Below are positions 44,586 through 51,952 of a stretch of 64,000 bases of DNA, piece by piece. This DNA comes from JASLCR01 sp036405235 (GTDB lineage Bacteria > Patescibacteriota > Saccharimonadia > Saccharimonadales > Saccharimonadaceae), in assembly GCA_036405235.1 (NCBI GenBank), contig DASWYA010000001.1:834249-898248 (forward strand), read 5' to 3'. The translations under genes and the position numbers were made by a program. Each line of letters opens with the position of its first letter. Positions within the stretch are counted from its first letter, which is position 1. The notes beneath the pieces were generated by a model. It was not told the origin of the DNA. It did no database searches and saw only the letters and a list, made by a program, of their open reading frames with translations.

Positions 44586-45185
44586 ATGATTGACGCATTA
44601 TTTGGTTCAAAAACGCGCGTGAAGTTGTTGCATCTGTTCCTCAATAATCCAGGGAAATCGTTTTACGTACGTGAGATTACACGGTTGATTGATGAACAAA
44701 TCAATTCAGTTAGACGCGAGCTTTCTAATATGCTCAAGGTAGGTATCATAAAAAGTGATAGCGCTGACAATAAACTGTACTATGAAGTTAATCAGCGGTA
44801 TGATCACTATGTGGCACTTCGTGCGATATTCGCCGATGAAACCTCTGATAAATCAGTTGTATCGGTCGCTCAGACTCAGAGCACGCTTGATTGGCAGGGG
44901 AAGCTCGATGAGCTTGGCAATATAAAGCTTGCTATTCTGTCAGGTGTGTTTGTAACTGATTCATTGAGCGGTGTAGATATCCTGCTTGTAGGCAATCCTT
45001 CGTCTAAGAAGGTAAAGGATTTTACGAAGACTCTCGAAAAGCAGGAAGGGCGCGAACTTAATTATTCTGTGATGCAGTATGATGAGTTCTATTACCGTCT
45101 TAGTATAAGAGATCGATTTATCATGGAACTTCTAGCAGGTAACCATGTTGTTCTAAGAGACGTAGAGTCCATTTTAGTAAAGTAG
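44586..45185 (+). CDS. Winged-helix DNA-binding regulator with C-terminal nucleotidyltransferase-like fold
   Basis: Residues 1-80 form a winged helix-turn-helix (MIDALFGSKTRVKLLHLFLNNP and REITRLIDEQINSVRRELSNMLKVGII given by their key parts KTRVKLLHLF and SVRRELSNML). The rest (residues about 100-199) has alternating strands and helices (IKLAILSGVF, DILLVGNP) reminiscent of a minimal nucleotidyltransferase-like domain without its catalytic GS..D. The target is unknown. The start at 44586 has AAAGGGG 5 nt upstream; an earlier ATG (44553) lies inside the TATGAT promoter region. The MBL protein gene follows after 14 nt. Confidence 0.75.
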   Translation: MIDALFGSKTRVKLLHLFLNNPGKSFYVREITRLIDEQINSVRRELSNMLKVGIIKSDSADNKLYYEVNQRYDHYVALRAIFADETSDKSVVSVAQTQSTLDWQGKLDELGNIKLAILSGVFVTDSLSGVDILLVGNPSSKKVKDFTKTLEKQEGRELNYSVMQYDEFYYRLSIRDRFIMELLAGNHVVLRDVESILVK

Positions 45186-45199
45186 TAGATAGGAGAAAT

Positions 45200-45835
45200 A
45201 TGTTTGATATTGAATATAAAGGTGCTGGTAGTGTGCTCATTACAACAAAGAAGACTAAATTAATAACAGATCCAAAGCTGTCGCTCGTTGGGCTTAAAGA
45301 TCAACCAACAAAGGGTATGATCGAGATTGCGACAGAAGCAAGATTTGCCACTCGTTCTGATGAAGCTCATCTGAATATAGAGGGTCCAGGCGAATATGAA
45401 GTCGGAGATTTTTCAATCAAGGGTGTAGCAGCTGTGAGACATCTCGATAGCGGTTCGGACCAGAAACTTTCTACAATCTATCGGATTGAAGTTGGTGACG
45501 TGCGGCTTGTGTTAATTGGCGATGTTGCACCAAATCTAAGCGAAGATCAACTCGAGTCTATTGGAGTTGTAGATATGGTGATTATCCCTGTTGGTGGTAA
45601 TGGCTATACTCTTGACGCTACCTCAGCGGCGCATATGGTTAGGGCGATTGACGCTAAGATAGTAGTCCCGATCCATTATGCTGACAATGGAGTGAAGTAC
45701 GAAGTACCGCAAGATCCACTTGAGCTATTTGCAAAAGAATTTGGTGGCGAGATTGAGCAAACGAGTAAACTTAAGGTGAAGTCTGCAGGTTCATTGCCGC
45801 AAGTGCCGACAATCATTGAGCTAACAAGAAGCTAA
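45200..45835 (+). CDS. Metallo-beta-lactamase-fold protein, degenerate
   Basis: The 211-residue protein follows the UlaG-like beta-lactamase fold: FDIEYKGAGSVLITTKKTKLITDP opens the fold, GPGEYEVGDFSIKGVA and LVLIGDVA resemble later strands, and VPIHYAD is the late His motif. The HxHxDH zinc motif is missing, so hydrolase activity is doubtful. GGAG lies 9 nt before the ATG and the regulator gene is 14 nt upstream; the pair may work together. Confidence 0.8.
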   Translation: MFDIEYKGAGSVLITTKKTKLITDPKLSLVGLKDQPTKGMIEIATEARFATRSDEAHLNIEGPGEYEVGDFSIKGVAAVRHLDSGSDQKLSTIYRIEVGDVRLVLIGDVAPNLSEDQLESIGVVDMVIIPVGGNGYTLDATSAAHMVRAIDAKIVVPIHYADNGVKYEVPQDPLELFAKEFGGEIEQTSKLKVKSAGSLPQVPTIIELTRS

Positions 45836-45851
45836 AGAAGTAAGAGTAAGA

Positions 45852-45880
45852 AAAAGCTGCTAAGTTATTTAGCAGCTTTT
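45852..45880. terminator. Bidirectional terminator between the MBL gene and rpmB
   Basis: AAAAGCTGCTAA (45852-45863) pairs with TTAGCAGCTTTT (45869-45880) around 5 nt. The last codons and TAA stop of rpmB on the minus strand lie inside the hairpin. Confidence 0.85.
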
Positions 45881-46080
45881 GTTTGTGGTTGTAGGATGCC
45901 TTTTTTCTTAAGTGTCCTAATGGCCTGAGTTGATAGCGTCATCGTGACCTTTTGCCCATCAACCATGAAAGTCTTTTTCTGGAGATTTGGCTTGAAGACA
46001 CGCTTAGTGCGGCGCAATGAAAAACTCACATTGTGACCGAATTGCTTACCTTTGCCAGTTAATTCGCAGCGTGCTGCCAT
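45865..46080 (-). CDS. rpmB: 50S ribosomal protein L28
   Basis: This 71-residue protein matches L28: MAARCELTGKGKQFGHNVSFSLRRTKRVFKPNLQKK (key CELTGKG, GHNVS, FKPNLQ). It has no CxxC zinc pair beyond the single Cys, so it is the zinc-free form. A GGAG ribosome site lies upstream on the minus strand. Its 3' end forms part of the terminator hairpin shared with the facing gene. Confidence 0.95.
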   Translation of the reverse strand: MAARCELTGKGKQFGHNVSFSLRRTKRVFKPNLQKKTFMVDGQKVTMTLSTQAIRTLKKKGILQPQTKAAK

Positions 46081-46161
46081 AATTCATTTACTCCAATTTT
46101 TTTACAACTCCAACAATTGTACCGAAAAAATACACAGTAGTCAATAGGTGTGAGGACATAG

Positions 46162-46177
46162 TATAATAGATTAATAG
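46162..46177 (+). promoter_or_regulatory. Site-2 protease promoter (leaderless)
   Basis: TATAAT (46162-46167) lies 10 nt before ATG 46178 and no Shine-Dalgarno site is present. Confidence 0.5.
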
Positions 46178-46825
46178 ATGTCGGGTGAAGGAATTGATGT
46201 ATTTTATATAGGGATTGCCCTGGTGACAATCTTATTTTCTATGACGTTACATGAGGTAATGCATGGGTTTGTGGCCTATTGGTTGGGTGATGACACAGCA
46301 AAACTTCAGGGAAGACTGACACTTAACCCGATCAAGCATATTGATCCGTTTTTAACCATTATTCTGCCAGTAATGCTGGCGGTCCTTGGTGGACCAATCT
46401 TTGGTGGTGCTAAGCCTGTGCCATTTAATCCCGCTAGGGTCCGCTTTGATGAATGGGGTTCGGCTTTGGTCGCGTTAGCAGGACCTCTGACGAATTTTGT
46501 TATTGCATTCTTTAGCTTTGTAGTATGGTTTTTGATAGGTGCGCCAGTTGATAATATAGCTGGCTTGTTCTGGCTTACGATGGTTCAGGTTAATCTTGGT
46601 TTCTTTATTTTCAATATGATACCGGTTCCTCCTTTAGATGGGTCGAGGGTTCTCTATGCATTAGCTCCTGATTTTGTCCGGCGGGGTATGGAAGCGGTCG
46701 AGCAATTTGGGATCATTTTCGTGTTTGCGATTGTACTAGTAGCCAGCTCGAGCATTGGAGTATTTATGGGCGGAGCAATTAGGATGATCTTTAACTTCTT
46801 CAAGTTGATTTTTGGACTTCCATAA
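46178..46825 (+). CDS. Site-2 protease family zinc metallopeptidase (M50)
   Basis: This integral membrane protease cuts within or near membrane helices. The zinc motif LHEVMHGF (HExxH, residues about 25-29) and the third ligand region NMIPVPPLDGSRVL are intact. Hydrophobic helices are visible at about residues 10-35, 60-80, 95-125, 130-155 and 185-210. At 215 residues it is the short, PDZ-free form. Substrates are unknown. The gene stands alone before the RNA genes. Confidence 0.92.
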   Translation: MSGEGIDVFYIGIALVTILFSMTLHEVMHGFVAYWLGDDTAKLQGRLTLNPIKHIDPFLTIILPVMLAVLGGPIFGGAKPVPFNPARVRFDEWGSALVALAGPLTNFVIAFFSFVVWFLIGAPVDNIAGLFWLTMVQVNLGFFIFNMIPVPPLDGSRVLYALAPDFVRRGMEAVEQFGIIFVFAIVLVASSSIGVFMGGAIRMIFNFFKLIFGLP

Positions 46826-46848
46826 CGTGTCGGGTGTATAATAAAGAT

Positions 46849-47000
46849 AGTCCCTGGCGGGCAGTAGTGTACATGATTTCCTAACGAATCTCGATATGGA
46901 TTTCAGACGCAAGACTACCGTGGTAGTCGTGCCGAGAAAACCACCTTGCATTTACGCGGGGATATATCACCGCACTACTGCCCACTGGGGATCTTCAAGT
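46849..47000 (+). ncRNA. 6S-like structured RNA (candidate)
   Basis: A TATAAT box at 46837-46842 precedes a region of about 150 nt that folds on itself. GGGCAGTAGTG (46859-46869) pairs perfectly with CACTACTGCCC (46973-46983), and flanking bases extend the stem with bulges (CCCTGG with CTGGGG). A central hairpin GACTAC-CGT-GGTAGTC lies near 46913-46927. A long rod with an open centre is the shape of 6S RNA, which binds sigma-70 RNA polymerase. No SRP-RNA motif is present. The type is inferred from shape only. Confidence 0.5.
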
Positions 47001-47056
47001 TTTAGTATTTCGGCGTATCACTCCAACTAAATTTGTAAATACGATATAATTGAAAT

Positions 47057-47420
47057 GTAGTCCACTAAACGATCGCTGGTGCAGGAAACTGTGCGAGAGG
47101 AAAGTCCGGGCAGCATAGGACAGGGTGGTTGCTAACGGCAACCGGAGGCGACTCTAGGGAAAGTGCCACAGAAACTAAACCGCCAGGCTTGGCCTGGTAA
47201 GGGCGAAACGAGTGAGGTAAGAGCTCACAGCGACGACAGGTGACTGTCGAAGGAGGTAAACCCCACCTGCTGCAAGGAGATTCACATCAATGGGTGTCCG
47301 CTCGTGGATCGATAACCGCTTGAACTGTTGGGTGACTGGCAGTCTAGATAGATGATCGTTGCTGATTTTTCAGAACAGAACCCGGCTTATCAGTGGGCTA
47401 TAACTAAAAAAGACCTGCAA
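47057..47420 (+). ncRNA. rnpB: RNase P RNA
   Basis: The catalytic RNA of RNase P is recognised by GAGGAAAGTCCGGGC (CR I/P4 side), the ACAGGGTGGTTGCTAACGGCAACC hairpin region (key CTAACGG), AAGTGCCACAGAAA, and the closing ACAGAACCCGGCTTATC. It is preceded by GATATAAT (box 47044-47049). The 3' end runs into the terminator at 47391-47447, so the exact end is approximate. It serves tRNAs and probably tmRNA of this genome. Confidence 0.95.
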
Positions 47421-47447
47421 TAGGTCTTTTTTAGTTATAGCCCACTG
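47391..47447. terminator. 26-bp perfect bidirectional terminator, rnpB / rplT
   Basis: An exact 26-bp inverted repeat (47391-47416 with 47422-47447, 5-nt loop) with A6 and T6 tracts serves rnpB from the left and rplT from the right. The rplT stop is 2 bp away. Confidence 0.9.
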
Positions 47448-47449
47448 GA

Positions 47450-47791
47450 CTATTTAGCGCTTTTTACTACTGCGGTAAATGCTTTTGGTTCATTCGCAGC
47501 AAGTTCTGCTAATGTCTTGCGGTCGAGCTCGATACTCGCAGCCTTGAGACCGGCGATAAGCTTACCATAAGTTGTGTCATTTTCTCGTGCTGCAGCGTTA
47601 ATTCGGGTAATCCATAGACTGCGAAGATCACGCTTGCGATTGCGACGATCTCGATACGAATATTGCAATGCACGAATAACAGCTTGCTTTGCTAGGCGAA
47701 AGCTTCGTGTACGATTGTGCTGCATGCCTTTCGCTGCTTTTAAAATCTTTTTGTGCTTAGCGCGTGCTGTGACGCCTCGTTTGACTCGCAT
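47450..47791 (-). CDS. rplT: 50S ribosomal protein L20
   Basis: L20 is an early-assembly 23S rRNA-binding protein. The 113-residue protein has the basic N-terminal extension ([22 protein letters not shown]) and [22 protein letters not shown], then the globular domain with YGKLIAGLK. It is third in infC-rpmI-rplT, 3 nt behind rpmI. In other bacteria L20 represses this operon. Confidence 0.97.
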   Translation of the reverse strand: MRVKRGVTARAKHKKILKAAKGMQHNRTRSFRLAKQAVIRALQYSYRDRRNRKRDLRSLWITRINAAARENDTTYGKLIAGLKAASIELDRKTLAELAANEPKAFTAVVKSAK

Positions 47792-47794
47792 ATA

Positions 47795-47989
47795 TTAAAC
47801 TCCTAGTGCTCGCTTGATATTTTTTGCCATCGAGCCAGTGATTTCACCAGTAGTGTTAATAGCTCGCTTGCGGCTTTTACTTTTCTTCGCAAGAAGGTGG
47901 CCGCCAGATGCACGTTGGCGTGTGATCTTACCACTGCCAGTGATCTTTACTCTCTTTGCGGTACCCTTGTGGGTCTTCATCTTAGGCAT
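47795..47989 (-). CDS. rpmI: 50S ribosomal protein L35
   Basis: The 64-residue protein begins MPKMKTHKGTAKRVKITGSGK and ends SMAKNIKRALGV, as L35 does (KxKTxKxxAKRFK-like start and ArgLys-rich middle). It overlaps the infC stop by one base and precedes rplT by 3 nt, the classical operon order. Confidence 0.96.
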   Translation of the reverse strand: MPKMKTHKGTAKRVKITGSGKITRQRASGGHLLAKKSKSRKRAINTTGEITGSMAKNIKRALGV

Positions 47990-48495
47990 TATTTACTCCT
48001 TACTGTTACGCTCAGATTACGCCCGGCCATCTGAGGTTGGTGTTCCACGACTGCATCCTCTTCAAGCAAGCTAATGATTTTATTAATCATATCGTAGCCA
48101 AGTTCTTTGTGCGCCATCTCTCTACCTCGGTAGAAGATTTGTATTCGTACTTTATGACCCTCTGATAAGAAAGATCGGATTTTACGAAGCTTGATTTCAA
48201 GATCGCCACTACCAATCTTGAGGCCAAAGCGCATTTGTTTGAGCTCAGCTTGCTTGCTTTTTGCTCGACTCTTCTGCTGCTCCTTCATCTTCTGGTACTG
48301 ATATTTTCCCCAGTCGATGACCTTTGCTACAGGAGGGTCCGCATTAGGAGATATCTCTACCAGGTCAACGCCTGCATCTTCAGCAGCTTTTAAAGCTTCG
48401 GCACGTGATAAAATACCGATCTGCTCGCCACTTGAACCAATTACACGCAGTTTAGGGGCTCGAATTGATTCATTGATGCGGGTTTGTTGGCTGAT
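47989..48495 (-). CDS. infC: Translation initiation factor IF-3 with ATC start codon
   Basis: IF-3 keeps ribosomal subunits apart and checks the initiation codon. A search for ATG/GTG/TTG finds only the C-terminal half (ATG at 48288), but the frame continues upstream through the N domain (INESIRAPKLRVIG, QIGILSRAEALKAAED, VDLVEISPNADPPVAKVIDWGKYQYQK), then ISQQTR and the triplet ATC at 48495. AGGAG lies 7 nt before that ATC and there is no other usable start. The 168-residue product is normal for IF-3. Rare AUU/AUC starts on infC are known in other bacteria and allow self-control, because IF-3 rejects such codons. Confidence 0.93.
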   Translation of the reverse strand: MSQQTRINESIRAPKLRVIGSSGEQIGILSRAEALKAAEDAGVDLVEISPNADPPVAKVIDWGKYQYQKMKEQQKSRAKSKQAELKQMRFGLKIGSGDLEIKLRKIRSFLSEGHKVRIQIFYRGREMAHKELGYDMINKIISLLEEDAVVEHQPQMAGRNLSVTVRSK

Positions 48496-48584
48496 TGTAT
48501 ATCTCCTTATATTTTTTAGAGAGTCTCTGCAGTCAGAGAAACTTTCTCGTTCCCTATCTTACCACGATCTCCTCGTTGTTTCAA
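48496..48584 (-). promoter_or_regulatory. infC operon promoter and leader
   Basis: On the minus strand TTGAAA (48579-48584), an exact 17-nt spacer and TAAGAT (48556-48561) start a leader of about 55 nt with the hairpin TCTCTG-ACTG-CAGAGA just before the AAGGAG site. The -35 box overlaps the comM stop codon. Confidence 0.65.
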
Positions 48585-50098
48585 GAGGTAGTATGTCGAT
48601 ACTGAAGAGCTTCTGCTATGTGATTAGTATCGACTTGGTCTTTGCCGTCAAGATCGGCAATTGTACGGGCTACCTTGATAATTTTGAAGTAGCTTCGAGC
48701 ACTAATATTGAGCTTTTGGGTAGCTTGCATAAGCAGCTGTCGTACTTCAGTAGATAACTTCACAAATTGTTTTACGTCACGTGAAGATAGTGTACTGTTG
48801 TACATGTCACTACTATTATATCTTTCAGATTGAGCAATTATCGCATTTTCCATAAGCTTTTTGGCTGCAGTCTGTTGTGAATTTTTCGACGTACTGTGGT
48901 CTAGCAGAGTATCATTCGGCACGCGTCCCACATTAATGACGAGATCAATGCGGTCCATGAGTGGGCCAGATAGTCGCTGTTGATATGCCAAAATTTGGGT
49001 TGAACTACAAGTACATTCTTTCGAAGTGTCTCCATAGTATCCGCAAGGGCATGGGTTCATGGTCGCGACAAGCATAAAATTTGCTGGATAACTTACATTT
49101 CCATTCGCTCTAGATATTGCAACCTTTTTGTCTTCAAGTGGCTGTCTGAGTGACTCAAGAGTCGCTCGGGGATATTCGGGGATTTCATCTAAAAATAGCA
49201 CACCAAGATGAGCGAGGCTTATTTCACCTGGTTTTGGTTTTCCTCCACCTCCGATAAGAGCAACCCGGCTAGCTGTATGGTGTGGAGACCTAAAAGGTCT
49301 CTCCACTGAAATTTCCTCAAGAGACTCGCCTGCTAAGCTCTGTATCTTTGTGACCGCCACTTTTTCTTTTGCGCTAAGAGGAGGCAAGAGAGAGTTTAGA
49401 GTGTTAGCGAGCATTGTTTTTCCTGCTCCGGGAGATCCGGTGAGAAGGATATTGTGATGACCGGCAGCGGCGATGAGAATTGCTCGTTTTGCTTGTTCTT
49501 GGCCATGGATATCATCGAGAATAGGGCCCGACTCTCTTTGGTTGGCAGTGAATTGTTTTCGGTTTGTTGGCTTGACCTTTACCTCGCCTTTAAGGTGAAG
49601 GAATAGCTCTTTCAATGAGCTTACTCCGACTACTTCAATATCTTCAACCAAACAAGCCTGTTCGATGTTAGCGAAGGGAAGGTATACTTTTGCATAGCCT
49701 GCTTCACGAGCGGTTTCGGTGATAGAAATAGCCCCTTTTATTGGTCGGAGGCTACCATCTAGTGCCAGTTCACCCGCGAACACCGCGCCATTTAGTTCTG
49801 CTTGACGAAGCTGTCCACTCCCAGCAAGAATTGCAAGAGCGATAGGGAGGTCATAGTGAGTTCCGTCTTTTGGCAATTCAGCTGGTGCAAGATTAATAGT
49901 GATCTTGCGAGCGGGGAAGTCGAGTAAAGAGTTATTTATTGCACTCCGCACACGCTCTTTGGCTTCGTCTATAGCTTTATTACCAAGCCCAACGATCTGA
50001 ATAGAAGGTAAGCCCTTCTTTGTGTCGCTTTCTACCTCGACTAATCGTCCATCAAAGCCGATTGGTGCAACAGACATGACTTTCGAAACCCCAGACAT
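48581..50098 (-). CDS. comM: YifB/ComM-type AAA+ ATPase (Mg-chelatase-like)
   Basis: ComM is a hexameric helicase that promotes branch migration during integration of incoming DNA in naturally competent bacteria. An N-terminal Lon-like S5 fold (residues about 1-150, GLPSIQIVGLGNKAIDEAKERV) precedes the AAA+ core: Walker A GSPGAGKT near residue 222, Walker B LGVLFLDEIPEYPR, arginine-finger region, and a zinc-like CPCGYYGD...CTCSS cluster. I start at 50098 (MSGVSKVMSVAPIGFDG), which aligns with the usual ComM N-terminus; an earlier ATG adds 21 unusual residues. With the pilus operon it supports DNA uptake. Confidence 0.93.
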   Translation of the reverse strand: MSGVSKVMSVAPIGFDGRLVEVESDTKKGLPSIQIVGLGNKAIDEAKERVRSAINNSLLDFPARKITINLAPAELPKDGTHYDLPIALAILAGSGQLRQAELNGAVFAGELALDGSLRPIKGAISITETAREAGYAKVYLPFANIEQACLVEDIEVVGVSSLKELFLHLKGEVKVKPTNRKQFTANQRESGPILDDIHGQEQAKRAILIAAAGHHNILLTGSPGAGKTMLANTLNSLLPPLSAKEKVAVTKIQSLAGESLEEISVERPFRSPHHTASRVALIGGGGKPKPGEISLAHLGVLFLDEIPEYPRATLESLRQPLEDKKVAISRANGNVSYPANFMLVATMNPCPCGYYGDTSKECTCSSTQILAYQQRLSGPLMDRIDLVINVGRVPNDTLLDHSTSKNSQQTAAKKLMENAIIAQSERYNSSDMYNSTLSSRDVKQFVKLSTEVRQLLMQATQKLNISARSYFKIIKVARTIADLDGKDQVDTNHIAEALQYRHTTS

Positions 50099-50120
50099 AC
50101 TGTCATTAGTAAAGCACAGC

Positions 50121-50149
50121 TCGACTTTATCTGTAAACCATGCTACAAT
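50121..50149 (+). promoter_or_regulatory. tmRNA promoter
   Basis: TCGACT (50121-50126), a 17-nt spacer and CATGC-TACAAT (box 50144-50149, extended -10) lie 16 nt before the tmRNA acceptor stem, leaving a short 5' piece for RNase P to remove. Confidence 0.6.
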
Positions 50150-50165
50150 AACAGAGGTCATGTTT

Positions 50166-50579
50166 GGGGCTGATTTAGCTTTAGACAGATGGAATTTAAC
50201 ATATCGTACGGCAAGTCGACTACTGACGTAATCAGTGTTTTAATTGCAAACAAACTTGCAAACGCATGGGCTAACTGCAAGCAATTCGTTGCTTCAGCTT
50301 TTGCTACTCCAGTAGCAGTCCGCGCAACAGCCTAACTTATTTAGGCCATCGCTTCGTTTAGGTAACATGAAACGAATTTGCGGTGTCATATCTATGTTAC
50401 TTATCTTGCATCTGGATCTGCAGCGGATGTAAGAAAAAAATTACTGCGACGATGAGTGAGTCAACTTTGTTTATTTCCACGGGTTCATGACGCGCGTTAG
50501 CGACTCGAAATAAAATAAGCTTGTAGATGTACGATAGGTTACCGTCTGGACGCGGGGGCAGTTCCCGCCAGCTCCACCA
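50166..50579 (+). ncRNA. ssrA: tmRNA with a 29-residue tag
   Basis: tmRNA frees stalled ribosomes and tags the unfinished protein. The tRNA-like ends are GGGGCTG (50166-50172) with CAGCTCC-ACCA (50569-50579). The resume codon is GCA at 50246, and the frame runs ANKLANAWAN... to ...PVAVRATA with TAA at 50333-50335: 29 residues, long for a tag, without the usual LAA end. The T-arm stem GCGGG/CCCGC encloses GGCAGTT in place of the common TTCRANT loop. Overall length (414 nt) and pseudoknot space fit one-piece tmRNA. Confidence 0.93.
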
Positions 50580-50587
50580 ATCACGTA

Positions 50588-50616
50588 AAATCGTTCCGCA
50601 CTGGAGCGATTTTTAT
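50588..50616 (+). terminator. tmRNA terminator
   Basis: AAATCGTTCC pairs with GGAGCGATTT around 5 nt (one T-G pair), followed by TTATTT. Confidence 0.8.
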
Positions 50617-50643
50617 TTATGAATCAGAACCTTATTATAAATA

Positions 50644-50676
50644 AAAAACAACCGCCTGCGAGGAACGGTTGTTTTT
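50644..50676. terminator. Second, symmetric terminator
   Basis: AAAAACAACCG (50644-50654) pairs perfectly with CGGTTGTTTTT (50666-50676). Its A and T tracts allow function on both strands; nothing obvious on the minus strand needs it. Confidence 0.7.
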
Positions 50677-50753
50677 ATGTGGAGTTTTTTGATTTCTTTT
50701 TGTTTTTGGTCCCTGTACAATTTTTTTATTCAAGGACTACCCCTATAATAGGA

Positions 50754-50872
50754 CTTGAAAGCGCTTGTGTCAATGACTTTTTTGAAGATTTTTTAGGTAA
50801 AAAATACCACGCGTTTCGGACATTTTCTAGACGCTATATGTAGCGTTTGCTTTACGTCCGAAGTGACGTGGG
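50754..50872 (+). ncRNA. Structured RNA element with nested hairpin (candidate)
   Basis: A TATAAT within CCTATAATAGG (about 50753-50763) could start a transcript. Downstream a three-tier stem is visible: CCACG (50807-50811) with CGTGG (50867-50871), TTCGGAC with GTCCGAA, and ACGCTA-TATG-TAGCGT at the tip. The tiers are collinear, so one long bulged hairpin forms. I know no matching family. Confidence 0.4.
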
Positions 50873-51474
50873 GTGAGGGTTATACGAAAGTTACGAGTGA
50901 GGGCTTTTGTGTATTGCTATGCTAAAAGTTTGCGCAAAATCTTAGCAGGTAACACGCGTATAAAAAGTCGGATATTTATTTTAGACTGGCAGGTTAAGTA
51001 TTGCTCCGCACGACATATTAAATGATGATTCACATGTGGAGCTGATCCAGGCATTTCTCGCTATGTCGATCGAAGATTGCTGTGAGCAGGCTACTGTAAC
51101 TCGTTGATGACGGGTTCTCTTAAGCTGAGGAGAACATAAGTGACCACCATCCGCGTCTGGTGCTTTGGAGGGGCGTGATGCTGGTTTACGCCGATAAGGG
51201 CAAAGGACGAATCTGTATGTCCATCGGCCAAACGATTACTTAATTTATCAACTATAAAGATGTGCACGGTGAACGATAGATAGCAAAATAGCGTGACTTT
51301 ATCAGCAGTAACCAGAGTATGATCATAAAACTGATATTCCGAATGAATATTTATAGCAAATTAAATATATGCATGATTAAATAACAACGTTGTTTTTCTA
51401 ACATATGCATATAAATAACAGATATGAATATGGATAATATGATAAGTATTTGTAGATAAAACATCAAAAAGTAT
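50873..51474. other. 600-bp gene-free stretch, partly hairpin-rich
   Basis: No sizeable ORF is supported. Between about 51105 and 51225 GC content rises and hairpins follow each other: GTTCTC/GGAGAAC, CACCA/TGGTG, GGCGT/ACGCC and GGAC/GTCC. Two tiny ORFs lie here, a 12-codon GTG ORF (51140-51178) behind GAGGAG and a 21-codon ATG ORF (51178-51243) behind GGAGGGG, joined by a one-base stop/start overlap. From 51300 the DNA is very AT-rich, with a palindrome AACAACGTTGTT flanked by ATATGCAT copies. Confidence 0.4.
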
Positions 51475-51503
51475 TGACCAGTTATAATTCTTGTGCTAAT
51501 ATG
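51475..51503 (+). promoter_or_regulatory. Strong promoter of the orphan RNA module
   Basis: TTGACC, an exact 17-nt spacer and TGTGC-TAATAT (extended -10) form one of the best promoters of the window. Confidence 0.7.
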
Positions 51504-51642
51504 AACATAAGCTTTTACAAACACAAAAAAGCAGAAAACACCTTAACAATCAAAACAAACTGACCGACTACAGGCTGCTAATCTAGCTCTTAGACGGTAA
51601 GTTGGTAACATCATACAAAACAAACAATAAGAAGGAAAATAA

Positions 51643-51714
51643 ATGGGTCCAATTTGGATCCAACACTTTTTCTTATTTAGAACTGGTGTTACCGATGCTC
51701 CGCCTAATCTTTAG
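51643..51714 (+). CDS. 23-residue ORF in the orphan transcript
   Basis: The ORF begins MGPIWIQHFF and ends VTDAPPNL. AAGGA lies 9 nt before the ATG in an A-rich, open leader, which is a better ribosome site than most genes here have. The peptide is hydrophobic and aromatic in its first half. Its stop lies inside the GTTAC/GTAAC stem, so translation would disturb the RNA fold, as in leader-peptide control. Function is unknown. Confidence 0.45.
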   Translation: MGPIWIQHFFLFRTGVTDAPPNL

Positions 51715-51952
51715 GTAGAGTAACAGAAGAACAGTACCATTGGTGCTGAGCTTATCCCTAGTAAATACTTTTAATAGTGAAACTGCTCAGCATCGACGCG
51801 GAACCTCTTCAATATAAGCCCCGGCAATCAAGCCGGAGCGGTCAGTTAGCTTCGAGCGAGAGGCTGTCATCTAAAGCACGCGCCTAATATTTGATTTTAG
51901 CGGCGGTTGTAGCGATAGTGACATATAAGCCTTGCGCTCAAGCTCCCTAAGA

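Noticed and set aside
45200..45835. Active beta-lactamase or RNase Z
   Set aside because: The fold is MBL-like but the HxHxDH zinc motif is absent, so no enzyme activity is claimed.
50619..50843. A 74-codon ORF after tmRNA
   Set aside because: It runs through a 11-bp terminator hairpin and half of the nested hairpin, has no ribosome site, and its composition (poly-Phe from T runs) is that of non-coding AT-rich DNA.
51140..51243. A CsrA-like remnant suggested by the MLVYADKGKGR start
   Set aside because: Only 21 codons and a few matching residues; too little to assign. The pair is mentioned only as tiny ORFs.
51300..51480. Possible replication origin in the AT-rich, palindrome-bearing stretch
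   Set aside because: No clear DnaA boxes (TTATNCACA) and no dnaA or dnaN nearby; AT-richness alone is not enough.
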